DNA of 12,409 nucleotides from NCBI GenBank assembly GCA_937934775.1, contig CALGYL010000012.1, forward strand, positions 1 to 12,409. The letters are read 5' to 3'. The first letter of the stretch is position 1. The number at the start of each line of letters is the position of its first letter. A program made the translations under genes and the position numbers. Below the pieces are notes generated by a model. The model did no database searches, was not told the origin of the DNA, and worked only from the letters and a program-made list of their open reading frames with translations. This document shows positions 1 to 6,093 of the stretch, one piece after another. Source of the DNA: an uncultured Clostridia bacterium. Its GTDB lineage: Bacteria > Bacillota > Clostridia > Christensenellales > Aristaeellaceae.

Positions 1-1329
1 ACCCGCATCATGGGCATCCCGGTTCTGAAGGGCACCGAAAACATCCCGAAATATGTGGAAAAATATCAGGTGGACGAAATCGTAATCGCGATTCCCTCGG
101 CGTCGCTTTCGCAGCGCAAGCAGATCCTGGACATCTGCACCCGGACGGGCTGCAAGCTGAAGCTCGTGCCCACTCTCCGGGATGTGACGGGCAAGACCGA
201 AAAAATCGGCGAGACCCGGGACGTCAACATCGCGGACCTTCTGTGCCGCGAGGAAGTACACCTGGATATGGGCACCATCTCCGCCTACCTCAAGGACCGG
301 GTGGTGCTGGTCACCGGCGGCGGCGGCTCCATCGGCTCGGAACTGTGCCGGCAGATCGCGCGGTTCGCGCCCAGGCGCCTCGTGATCTTCGACATCTACG
401 AAAACAACGCCTACGAGCTGGCCAATGAGCTGGGCGCGAAGTACGGAAAGTCCATCCCGCTGACGGTTCTGATTGGCTCCGTGCGGGATATAAACCGGCT
501 GGAGCAGGTGTTTGACGAAATTCGCCCGGAGGTGGTGTTTCACGCGGCGGCCCACAAGCACGTGCCGCTGATGGAATTCAGCCCCGCGGAGGCGGTCAAG
601 AACAACGTCTTCGGCACCTACAACGTGGCCCGCTGCGCGGACAAGTACGGCGTGAAGCGGATGGTAACCCTGTCCACCGACAAGGCGGTCAACCCCACCA
701 ACGTCATGGGCGCCACCAAGCGCGTGACCGAGATGATCCTGCAGTGGATGGCCGGGCGCTCCAAGACGAAGTACATGGCGGTCCGGTTTGGCAACGTGCT
801 GGGCTCCAACGGCTCCGTCATTCCGCTCTTCATGCAGCAGATCGCCCGGGGCGGCCCGGTGACCGTCACCCACCCGGAGATCACCCGCTACTTCATGACC
901 ATCCCGGAGGCTTCCCAGCTGGTCCTGCAGGCGGCATCCATCGGCGAGAGCGGCAACATCTTCGTCCTCGACATGGGCACGCCGGTCAAGATTGTGGACC
1001 TGGCCAAAAACCTCATCCGCCTCAGCGGCCTCAGGCCCGAGGAGGATGTCAAGATCAGCTACTGCGGTCTGCGCCCCGGCGAAAAGCTGTACGAGGAACT
1101 GATGCTCACTGAAGAAGCCGAGACGCTGGACAATACCCGCTTCGAAAAGATCAACGTGCTGCGCCCGGTGGAGATTGACCCGGCCTTCGAAGATAGGCTC
1201 CAGGCCCTGGAAGCCTGCGCCAACCAGGAACCCGCCAGTGCCAGGGAACTGCTCCGGACGCTGGTGCCCACCTACCGGGAGGCGTCGACGGACAAACAGG
1301 CGACCCCGGACAGGCAGGCGACCGCCTGA
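1..1329 (+). CDS. CapD/FlaA1-type nucleotide-sugar 4,6-dehydratase (5' partial)
   Basis: Membrane-associated polysaccharide biosynthesis protein of the CapD/FlaA1/EpsC family, which dehydrates UDP-N-acetylhexosamines as an early step towards modified surface sugars. The frame is open from base 1 (T-R-I before the ATG at 10), so the N-terminal membrane segments lie outside the window. Counting from the Met at 10, residues 1-90 are the end of the family's first Rossmann-like domain. The catalytic NAD-binding domain then begins with GGGGSIGS at 103-110, followed by AAHKHVP at 180-186, STDK at 222-225 and MGATK at 233-237. The last is an M-x3-K in place of the usual Y-x3-K, as in FlaA1-type dehydratases. 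The C-terminus ends in a polar Gln/Thr/Ala tail. The exact sugar product cannot be read from the sequence. No gene of a capsule cluster follows; the next gene is a DNA repair enzyme 74 bases on. Confidence 0.93.
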   Translation, partial: TRIMGIPVLKGTENIPKYVEKYQVDEIVIAIPSASLSQRKQILDICTRTGCKLKLVPTLRDVTGKTEKIGETRDVNIADLLCREEVHLDMGTISAYLKDRVVLVTGGGGSIGSELCRQIARFAPRRLVIFDIYENNAYELANELGAKYGKSIPLTVLIGSVRDINRLEQVFDEIRPEVVFHAAAHKHVPLMEFSPAEAVKNNVFGTYNVARCADKYGVKRMVTLSTDKAVNPTNVMGATKRVTEMILQWMAGRSKTKYMAVRFGNVLGSNGSVIPLFMQQIARGGPVTVTHPEITRYFMTIPEASQLVLQAASIGESGNIFVLDMGTPVKIVDLAKNLIRLSGLRPEEDVKISYCGLRPGEKLYEELMLTEEAETLDNTRFEKINVLRPVEIDPAFEDRLQALEACANQEPASARELLRTLVPTYREASTDKQATPDRQATA

Positions 1330-1403
1330 ATCGCGCGCCCTGTTTCAGGTCCGCCATCGCCGGGTAGCTAGACAGAACACGGGAAACATGAGGAGGGCCG
1401 GTC

Positions 1404-2156
1404 ATGCGGCTGATATCCTGGAATGTCAACGGAATCCGCGCCTGCGCAGGCAAGGGATTTGAGGAGAGCGTCCAAAAACTGGACGCGGATGTGATCTGCC
1501 TGCAGGAGGTCAAGGCGAAGGAGGAGCAGGTCGGCATCCTTCTTCCCGGTTACGACCGGATCGTGTACAGCGCCGACAAGGCCGGTTATTCCGGCACGGC
1601 GGTCTTTACACGGGTGCCACACGGGGAACCCCGCTTCGGCATGAGCGTCGACCCCCACGACCACGAAGGCCGGCTGATCACCCTGGACATGGGCGATTTT
1701 ACATTGGTCAACTGCTATACGCCCAACGCTCAGCGCGGTCTGACCCGGCTCGACTACCGCATGCAGTGGGAGGACGATTTCCGGAATTACCTGTACGCGC
1801 TGGACGCGGAAAAGCCGGTCGTCCTGTGCGGCGATCTCAACGTCGCCCACCGGGAGATCGACATCAAAAACGCTAAATCCAACCGCGGCAACGCGGGCTT
1901 CACCGACGAGGAGCGCGAAAAATTCACGCTGCTGCTCCAGAGCGGGTTCGTGGACAGCTTCCGTCATCTCTATCCGGATAAAAAGGACGCCTATACCTGG
2001 TGGAGCTACATGGGCAATGCCCGGGCCTCGAACACCGGCTGGCGCATCGACTACTTTGTGGTCTCCCGGAAGCTTCAGGACAGGATTCAGGGCGCGGCCA
2101 TCCATCCGGATATTTTCGGCTCGGACCACTGCCCCGTTGAATTGGTCATCGAATAA
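1404..2156 (+). CDS. xth: Exodeoxyribonuclease III (AP endonuclease)
   Basis: Cytoplasmic base-excision-repair nuclease of the ExoIII/APE1 (endonuclease/exonuclease/phosphatase) fold. It cleaves DNA at abasic sites and removes 3' blocking groups. At 250 residues it is full length for the bacterial family. All landmark residues are visible: N7 in SWNVNGIR, E35 in LQEVK, Y105 in CYTPNAQ, D144 and N146 in GDLNVAH, D216 in WRIDYF, and the terminal D241-H242 in GSDHCP. A clear AGGAGG at 1391-1396 sits 7 bases before the ATG and fixes the start. The gene stands alone between unrelated neighbours; no promoter stood out in the 74-base gap before it. There is nothing odd in length or motifs. Confidence 0.97.
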   Translation: MRLISWNVNGIRACAGKGFEESVQKLDADVICLQEVKAKEEQVGILLPGYDRIVYSADKAGYSGTAVFTRVPHGEPRFGMSVDPHDHEGRLITLDMGDFTLVNCYTPNAQRGLTRLDYRMQWEDDFRNYLYALDAEKPVVLCGDLNVAHREIDIKNAKSNRGNAGFTDEEREKFTLLLQSGFVDSFRHLYPDKKDAYTWWSYMGNARASNTGWRIDYFVVSRKLQDRIQGAAIHPDIFGSDHCPVELVIE

Positions 2157-2273
2157 CGCGCAGCTCAAGCATCCATAGAACACTTTTCAGCTTTGGCGGG
2201 AAGGGCGGATTGCTTACAAGCCACGCCGTTCCTCCCTTTCACATCGAAAAACCCGAAAGGTTTATATTGCTCT

Positions 2274-2314
2274 GTGAATTTATCCCGGCGCATTCTGCGC
2301 CGGGATAAATTCAC
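2274..2314. repeat. Perfect 19-bp inverted repeat with 3-base loop
   Basis: Arms 2274-2292 (GTGAATTTATCCCGGCGCA) and 2296-2314 are exact reverse complements around the loop TTC. It lies 117 bases after the exodeoxyribonuclease stop and 67 bases before the DUF2953 start. No T-run follows on the + strand (next bases TATCGG), and none is seen on the - strand side (the + bases just before the hairpin are GCTCT). It is therefore not a textbook intrinsic terminator. It could still terminate or stabilise the exodeoxyribonuclease transcript, or be a REP-like or miniature mobile palindrome. The rest of 2157-2381 shows no gene. Confidence 0.9.
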
Positions 2315-2381
2315 TATCGGGCGCAGCGCACCTATGTGCCGGATATGCATATTTTACCGTTCAAACGAGCAGGATACGCCC

Positions 2382-2867
2382 ATGATTGTGTATTTCTGGA
2401 CGGCGTTTCTGATGGTTTTCTACGCGTCCAATCTGCCCTTCTGTCTGGCTGTCGACATCGACACCCAGCGGCAGGAGGCGATCCGTGTGGGCGTTGGTGT
2501 TTTCATACCGCCAAAGCGCTTGCACCCGCCCAGCTTTCCCGCCGCGGGGCCGCGTCCGGCACTGCCCCGCGGCGCGACGCTCCGGGCTCTGATCGTTCTA
2601 GTGAAACACATTCAAATCCGCGGCGAGGCATCCCTCTGCGCGGGCGACGCAGCGCTGACCGCGCTCCTGTCCGGCGCGGTCATAGCGCTTTCACTGGGCC
2701 GTGTGCGGACGCTTCCAGATTTTTCCGCCGGTCCGATCCACGCGCGCCTGTACGGGATGGTGTCGGTCAAACCCGGGCATATTATGCTCGCCGCGCTCGT
2801 CTGGGCGCAAGAAGAAATTTCCGGGAGGATCAGTACGTGGAAAAACATGCGATTGAGAGCATCATGA
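2382..2867 (+). CDS. DUF2953 (YtfI-like) domain protein, probable
   Basis: A 161-residue protein starting with a hydrophobic stretch (residues 1-24, MIVYFWTAFLMVFYAS...), a likely N-terminal membrane anchor. The C-terminal half has the pattern of DUF2953: a D-A-A-L-T-A-L-L-S-G segment, then L-P-D-F-S-A-G-P, then V-K-P-G-H-I near the end. The strongest support is context. It overlaps the gerW/ytfJ gene downstream by 31 bases, the same order as ytfI-ytfJ in Bacillus. The family is linked to sporulation but has no known reaction. The ATG is preceded by only a weak AGGA (2371-2374). In-frame starts upstream (from 2193) would run through the perfect hairpin and are less likely. The protein is somewhat short for the family and the middle (about 45-65) is Pro/Arg-rich, so moderate divergence or start error is possible. 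Confidence 0.65.
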   Translation: MIVYFWTAFLMVFYASNLPFCLAVDIDTQRQEAIRVGVGVFIPPKRLHPPSFPAAGPRPALPRGATLRALIVLVKHIQIRGEASLCAGDAALTALLSGAVIALSLGRVRTLPDFSAGPIHARLYGMVSVKPGHIMLAALVWAQEEISGRISTWKNMRLRAS

Positions 2868-3304
2868 ACGCCACCATGGAGAACATACGCGACATGGTGG
2901 ACGTCAACACCGTCATCGGGGAACCTGTTACCGCCAGCGACGGCACAACCATCATCCCCATCTCCAGGGTCAGCTTCGGGTTCGTCGCCGGCGGCGGCGA
3001 GTATGAGTTATCCGGCAAAAAGCCGCCCGCGCCGCAGAATGGAAACGGGAACGGGCAGAACGGCCAGAGCGCATCGCAGCCGGACTTCCTGCCCTTCGCG
3101 GGCGGCGCGGGCGCGGGCGTTTCGGTATCACCGGTAGGTTTTCTGGTGGTCAACGGCGAACAGGTACGCCTCTTACCCGCGCAGCCCTATGCGCCGCTGG
3201 ACCGGATCATCGAGCTAGCACCGCAACTGCTGAACGATGCCAAGCGCTGGATGGGTAAAAAGAACGCCGCCTCACCAACGCCGCCCACCGGTCAGCTGGA
3301 CTGA
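2837..3304 (+). CDS. gerW: GerW family (YtfJ) sporulation/germination protein
   Basis: GerW (YtfJ) is a small forespore-expressed protein needed for normal spore germination in Bacillus. Here it has 155 residues. The family core is visible: the N-terminal helix (IESIMNATMENIRDMVDVNT), then VIGEPV, the strand-rich IPISRVSFGFVAGGGEY at 41-56, a Gly/Asn/Gln-rich linker at about 66-82, and the C-terminal AGAGVSVSPVGFLVV at 91-105. The GTG at 2837 is chosen because GGGAGG (2823-2828) lies 8 bases upstream and because the resulting N-terminus aligns with other GerW proteins. The ATG at 2864 would cut off the first helix. It overlaps the upstream DUF2953 gene by 31 bases, implying translational coupling. 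Its presence argues for a sporulating lineage. The double-hairpin repeat begins 8 bases after the stop and may end the transcript. Confidence 0.93.
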   Translation: MEKHAIESIMNATMENIRDMVDVNTVIGEPVTASDGTTIIPISRVSFGFVAGGGEYELSGKKPPAPQNGNGNGQNGQSASQPDFLPFAGGAGAGVSVSPVGFLVVNGEQVRLLPAQPYAPLDRIIELAPQLLNDAKRWMGKKNAASPTPPTGQLD

Positions 3305-3311
3305 GGAGCCG

Positions 3312-3361
3312 CCAAGGGGCTCCGCCCCTTGGAACCCCACCAGGGAAAATGATTCCCCTGG
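3312..3361. repeat. Double-hairpin repeat, copy A
   Basis: Two hairpins in a row just after gerW. Hairpin 1 has arms CCAAGGGGC (3312-3320) and GCCCCTTGG (3324-3332) around loop TCC. Hairpin 2 (3340-3361) has CCAGGG and CCCTGG outer arms around AAAATGATTC, with one A-C mismatch inside. The same layout recurs at 7828-7879 after another stop codon. It resembles REP-like intergenic elements widely seen in Firmicutes. There is no T-run, so a role as RNA 3'-end stabiliser or terminator is inference. Confidence 0.85.
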
Positions 3362-3646
3362 ACTCCCCACAAGGGATGATAAAAGAAAGCCAGCGTTCAC
3401 CTCTGCCCAGCGGGGTTTGGGGCCGAAGCCCCCATTCATTGAAGGCAACCGAAGGGCGACATGTGCGGCCGAAGGTTGCCTGTTCCTTGTCGAGCGCGGG
3501 CCTGTCCGCAAGCCGCAGGCTTGCAAGGTCTGTGCAATTCGCACCAGAAAGACGCCCAAGCAGATTTCTGTTGCCCGGCGAAGCCGAAAAGCATTCGCGG
3601 CTTGTTGCATGCCGCACGCAACGCAAGACGCTTCAGCGGATTTCTG
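3362..3646. other. Hairpin-rich intergenic region before fucU
   Basis: About 285 bases with no credible gene. It holds a string of small hairpins: GGGGC-CGAA-GCCCC (3419-3432), GGCAACC at 3444-3450 paired with GGTTGCC at 3474-3480, and GCAAGCC-GCA-GGCTTGC (3508-3524). Most of a 26-base imperfect direct repeat is also here. The open frames that cross it have no recognisable protein and change frame against each other, so they look like chance frames in GC-rich DNA. The structure could be a repeat array or a structured RNA; the sequence does not decide. Confidence 0.6.
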
Positions 3647-3652
3647 TTGCCC
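3551..3652. repeat. Imperfect direct repeat, 26-base units 76 bases apart
   Basis: Units 3551-3576 and 3627-3652 both begin GACGC and end with the identical 14-mer GATTTCTGTTGCCC; 22 of 26 positions match. Looser similarity continues upstream of each unit (TGCA...CGCA...GACGC), so a tandem duplication of roughly 76 bases is likely. The end of the second unit supplies the -35 hexamer of the fucU promoter. Confidence 0.7.
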
Positions 3653-3675
3653 CAATTGCCCGCGCATGCTATAAT
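3647..3675 (+). promoter_or_regulatory. Sigma-A promoter for fucU
   Basis: TTGCCC (3647-3652) and a perfect TATAAT (3670-3675) are separated by 17 bases, ending 36 bases before the fucU ATG. The -35 lies inside the second unit of the direct repeat; the first unit has the same TTGCCC but no TATAAT at the right distance. Confidence 0.8.
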
Positions 3676-3711
3676 ATGGCAAGTAAATCAATTGGAAGGG
3701 CGTGTTTTTCC

Positions 3712-4137
3712 ATGCTTAAAGGCATTTCGCCTGTTCTCTCCCCGGAACTTCTGAAAATCCTGATGGAAATGGGCCATGGCGACGAACTGGTCATTGGAGA
3801 CGGCAACTTTCCAGCCGCTTCGATGGCGCAGCGGCTGGTTCGTCTGGACGGCCACGGCGTACCTGCGGTCCTGGATGCGATCATGCAGCTCTTCCCGCTG
3901 GACACCTTCGTCGAGCGCCCGGTGGGGCTGATGCAGGTGACGCCCGGCGACGACACCGTGCCGGTCATCTGGGAGGATTACAAGCGCATCATTTCGAAAT
4001 ATGAAGGCGACGTGCGCATCGAAGAGATCGAGCGCTTCGCGTTCTACGACCGGGCGCGCAAGGCCTACTGCTGCGTGGCCACCGGTGAGCGCGCGCTGTA
4101 CGCGAACATCATCCTGAAAAAAGGCGTCGTCATCTGA
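3712..4137 (+). CDS. fucU: RbsD/FucU family sugar mutarotase (L-fucose mutarotase type)
   Basis: Cytoplasmic enzyme that interconverts alpha and beta anomers of a free sugar, L-fucose in the characterised FucU. Length of 141 residues is normal. Signatures run in order: MLKGISPVLSPELLKILMEMG, the catalytic-loop GHGDELVIGDGNFPA with H22 and D30, a middle VMQVTP-like segment (LMQVTPGD, 73-80), PVIWEDY at 84-90, and the C-terminal TGERALYANIILKKG with Y130 and N132. These favour the FucU branch over RbsD (ribose). The ATG follows GGAAGGG (3694-3700), an acceptable but slightly distant ribosome site, and a good promoter lies just upstream. No fucose isomerase, kinase, aldolase or transporter is nearby, so the physiological sugar is uncertain. 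The next gene is about 200 bases away and unrelated, so this is probably monocistronic. Confidence 0.95.
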   Translation: MLKGISPVLSPELLKILMEMGHGDELVIGDGNFPAASMAQRLVRLDGHGVPAVLDAIMQLFPLDTFVERPVGLMQVTPGDDTVPVIWEDYKRIISKYEGDVRIEEIERFAFYDRARKAYCCVATGERALYANIILKKGVVI

Positions 4138-4248
4138 GTTTGGCAAAAGGCCATGTGATTTTCCCGGAGTACCGGGACGATACATTGTACCGAGGCCAGG
4201 GACCGGATCGACTCTACCGGAGGAATGCGATTTGCGAAGGCCGTCAGG

Positions 4249-4297
4249 CGGGGCCGCCCCGTATTCAAACGGGGTGCGTCAAGCGCCCCGCGCGGGG
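4249..4297 (+). promoter_or_regulatory. GC-rich leader with alternating, mutually exclusive hairpins
   Basis: Five alternating 5-mers lie in a row: CGGGG (4249-4253), CCCCG (4257-4261), CGGGG (4270-4274), CCCCG (4286-4290) and CGGGG (4293-4297). Each inner segment can pair with its left or right neighbour, so only some hairpins can form at once, the logic seen in attenuators. It lies upstream of the metallo-hydrolase start at 4336. A weak TATATA (4298-4303) follows. GC-rich DNA yields such motifs by chance, so a regulatory role is inference. Confidence 0.4.
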
Positions 4298-4335
4298 TAT
4301 ATAGTTCAGTGTGCCGGATGGGTGGCGGTGGCCGC

Positions 4336-5157
4336 ATGGTGATCCGCTATCAGGGAACCGGCGCTTACGAGGGCATCCCGGCGCTTTTCTGCCGCTGTGA
4401 TACCTGCAGGGCGGCCAGGGCGGCCGGCCGGCAGGAAATCCGCAGCCGCTCCGGCGCGCTGGTGGACGGTGTACTCAAACTGGACTTCCCGCCCGATTCC
4501 TACTGGCAGATGCTCAGGGACGGCCTCGATTTCACGGCTCTTCAGGGCGTATTGATCACACACACCCATACCGATCATTACGCTGTCTGGGATCTGATGA
4601 CCCGGCTTCCCCACTATGCGAACCCGGATGGTTCGGCGGCGCTGCCCATCGTGGGCAACGAAAAATGCGGCGAACTTCTGCGGGCGGAGCTCGTCAAAAA
4701 GCATGAGCCGGACGGCGGCGGACGGCTGACCTTCCTGCGCGCCATGCCGTTTACGCCGGTCAAGCTGGGCGCATACACCGTCACCGCGGTGCGCGCCAAC
4801 CACAAGCCCAGCGAAGAGGCGCTCAACTACGTGGTCGAAAAAGACGGCAAACGGCTGCTCTACGCCCATGACAGCGGCGAGTTTCTACCCGAAACGCTGG
4901 AATTCCTCGCCGGCATGGCGCTGGATTTCGTGTCGATGGACTGCACCAGCGGCCTTCGTGACACCGGCGATCACCACATGGGCCTGCCCAACTGCCGCCG
5001 CATGCGGGAGAAACTGGTCGCCCTCGGCGCAGCCAAGCCCGATGCTTTCTTCGCGCTCAGCCACGTTTCCCACAACAGCCATGTCAGCCACGCGCAGCTT
5101 CTCCAAGCTGCCGACGGCTTTCTCGTAGCCCACGACGGCATGGAAATCTTATTTTAA
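4336..5157 (+). CDS. PhnP-like metallo-beta-lactamase fold hydrolase
   Basis: Cytoplasmic metal-dependent hydrolase of the metallo-beta-lactamase superfamily, closest in layout to PhnP, a cyclic phosphodiesterase. With Met at 4336 it has 273 residues. The N-terminus reads QGTGAYEGIPALFC, then a Cys cluster C19-x-C21-x2-C24, as in the structural zinc site of PhnP. The two-metal motif HTHTDH follows at 76-81, then H156 in RANHKP, D179 in YAHDSG, and C-terminal histidines in LSHVSHNSHVSH (241-252). No other phn gene is present, so the substrate is unknown. The start is uncertain. The frame is open back to an ATG at 4225 that sits only one base after GGAGG (4219-4223), too close for efficient use, and the extra 37 residues are Arg-rich and unlike the family. 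The site before 4336 is only a weak GGTGG. The stop is 18 bases before the DUF1858 gene, so the two are likely one operon. Confidence 0.9.
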   Translation: MVIRYQGTGAYEGIPALFCRCDTCRAARAAGRQEIRSRSGALVDGVLKLDFPPDSYWQMLRDGLDFTALQGVLITHTHTDHYAVWDLMTRLPHYANPDGSAALPIVGNEKCGELLRAELVKKHEPDGGGRLTFLRAMPFTPVKLGAYTVTAVRANHKPSEEALNYVVEKDGKRLLYAHDSGEFLPETLEFLAGMALDFVSMDCTSGLRDTGDHHMGLPNCRRMREKLVALGAAKPDAFFALSHVSHNSHVSHAQLLQAADGFLVAHDGMEILF

Positions 5158-5175
5158 CCCACAGGAGGAATCCCC

Positions 5176-5376
5176 ATGATTACCAAGCAGATGTCCATCG
5201 GCGAAGTGCTTCGCATCGACCGCAATACCGCCCCGATCTTCATGCAATACGGCATGCACTGTCTGGGTTGCCCCCACGCCACCGCCGAGAGCATTGAGCA
5301 GGCCGGCATGGTGCACGGCGTGGATGTCGATCAGTTGGTCGCGGACCTAAACTCGTTCCTGGACCAAAAGGCCTGA
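5176..5376 (+). CDS. DUF1858 redox-disulfide domain protein
   Basis: A 66-residue protein consisting of a single DUF1858 domain, the family described as a hybrid-cluster-protein-associated redox disulfide domain. It begins MITKQMSIGEVLR, carries GMHCLGCPHA with the C29-x2-C32 pair, and ends in a helix (VDQLVADLNSFLD). The family is common in anaerobes, often next to or fused with redox proteins; the two cysteines probably form a reversible disulfide or hold a metal, but no reaction is proven. AGGAGG at 5163-5168 is 7 bases before the ATG. It follows the PhnP-like gene by 18 bases and is followed by a strong GC hairpin, so it is the last gene of its unit. Its functional tie to the metallo-hydrolase is not known. 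Confidence 0.93.
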   Translation: MITKQMSIGEVLRIDRNTAPIFMQYGMHCLGCPHATAESIEQAGMVHGVDVDQLVADLNSFLDQKA

Positions 5377-5389
5377 TAAACCACTTCCA

Positions 5390-5419
5390 CCCCCGCCCCC
5401 GATTTTCCGGGGGCGGGGG
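5390..5419 (+). terminator. Perfect 12-bp GC hairpin, probable transcript end
   Basis: Arms CCCCCGCCCCCG (5390-5401) and CGGGGGCGGGGG (5408-5419) pair perfectly around ATTTTC, 13 bases after the DUF1858 stop. No T-run follows (CCTATG), so it is a strong pause or RNA 3' structure rather than a canonical intrinsic terminator. It separates the metallo-hydrolase/DUF1858 unit from the DnaA-box cluster. Confidence 0.7.
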
Positions 5420-5450
5420 CCTATGTGGAATTACCGCGGCAAAACTCAGG

Positions 5451-5559
5451 TTATCCACAGCCCGGCCCGTGCCGAGCTTCGACAAAAAAGCTGAGATTTC
5501 GCGCTTTCATCCGACTTTTCCACAATTTCTTCGCCGAAGTCTGTGGAAAATGTGGATAA
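5451..5559. promoter_or_regulatory. Cluster of four DnaA-box 9-mers
   Basis: Two perfect consensus boxes face each other at the edges: TTATCCACA (5451-5459, + strand) and TGTGGATAA (5551-5559, its reverse complement). Between them are two one-mismatch boxes, TTTTCCACA (5516-5524) and TGTGGAAAA (5542-5550), also facing each other. The inner pair flanks CTTCG-C-CGAAG (5529-5539). The last two boxes abut and end 29 bases before the ferritin-like start, so bound DnaA would cover the presumed promoter or leader of that operon. No dnaA, dnaN or other origin gene is in the window, and the DNA beside the boxes is not strongly AT-rich. Confidence 0.75.
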
Positions 5560-5588
5560 ACCGCGCGCGAATACAAGGGGGATGCCCG

Positions 5589-6080
5589 ATGGAGAGCCAT
5601 TCGTTCAGCGACCTGGAAGGGCTGCGCATCGCCGTTGAAATGGAAAGGCGCGGCGTCGAATTCTACCGCCGGGCGGCCCGGCTGACCAAATCCTTGCACA
5701 TTGTGAAGATGCTGGAGGAACTGGCGGCCGAGGAAGAAGGTCATCAGCGCGAATTCTCGAAGCTGATGGAGAATCAGTGCGCTTGCCGCAGCGCGGAAGC
5801 CGCCGTGTGCTATTCCGGCGAGACCAGCGCCTACCTGTCCGCGATCGCGGCTGACATCGTCTTCACCGGCGGTCTGATGGAAGTGGGTCGGCGGGGCGGC
5901 TTTGACAGCCTGCCCGCCATTCTGACCACCGCCATCGATTCCGAAAAAAATTCGATCCTGTTCTACTCCGAACTGCGGGATCTGACCGGCGATCCGGACA
6001 CGCAGCAAGCGTTCGGCTCGGTCATCTCGCAGGAAAAAGTTCACCTGGCCAAGTTGCAGCAGCAGCTGATGACGTGCTGA
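5589..6080 (+). CDS. Rubrerythrin-like ferritin-fold diiron protein
   Basis: A 163-residue four-helix-bundle protein of the ferritin-like/rubrerythrin group, which in anaerobes typically reduces hydrogen peroxide at a diiron centre. A full set of likely iron ligands is visible in two halves: E19 (EMERRGVEFY), E49-x2-H52 (EEEGHQREF), E119 (DSEKNSILFY) and E149-x2-H152 (SQEKVHLAKL). The C-terminal rubredoxin domain of classical rubrerythrin is absent, so an external electron donor would be needed. The loop between the halves has C64-x-C66 and C74. The ATG at 5589 follows AAGGGGG (5575-5581) with 7 bases spacing. Frames open upstream to 5469 run through the DnaA boxes and are not credible protein. 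It is 13 bases before the phosphomutase gene, so the two form one unit, and the DnaA-box cluster lies directly upstream. Confidence 0.9.
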   Translation: MESHSFSDLEGLRIAVEMERRGVEFYRRAARLTKSLHIVKMLEELAAEEEGHQREFSKLMENQCACRSAEAAVCYSGETSAYLSAIAADIVFTGGLMEVGRRGGFDSLPAILTTAIDSEKNSILFYSELRDLTGDPDTQQAFGSVISQEKVHLAKLQQQLMTC

Positions 6081-6093
6081 AGGAGGGACGCCG

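Noticed and set aside
1368..2183. Long - strand open frame over the exodeoxyribonuclease gene
   Set aside because: Antisense to a complete ExoIII with all catalytic residues; no independent support.
2346..2376. Possible sigma-G promoter (TGCATA, then CAGGATA 18 bases on) before the DUF2953 gene
   Set aside because: The -10 match is partial and ends about 5 bases before the ATG, leaving no room for a leader.
5451..5559. Reading the DnaA-box region as a plain oriC
   Set aside because: No dnaA/dnaN neighbours, no clear AT-rich unwinding element and no DnaA-trio pattern next to a box; kept as a regulatory cluster until skew data are seen.
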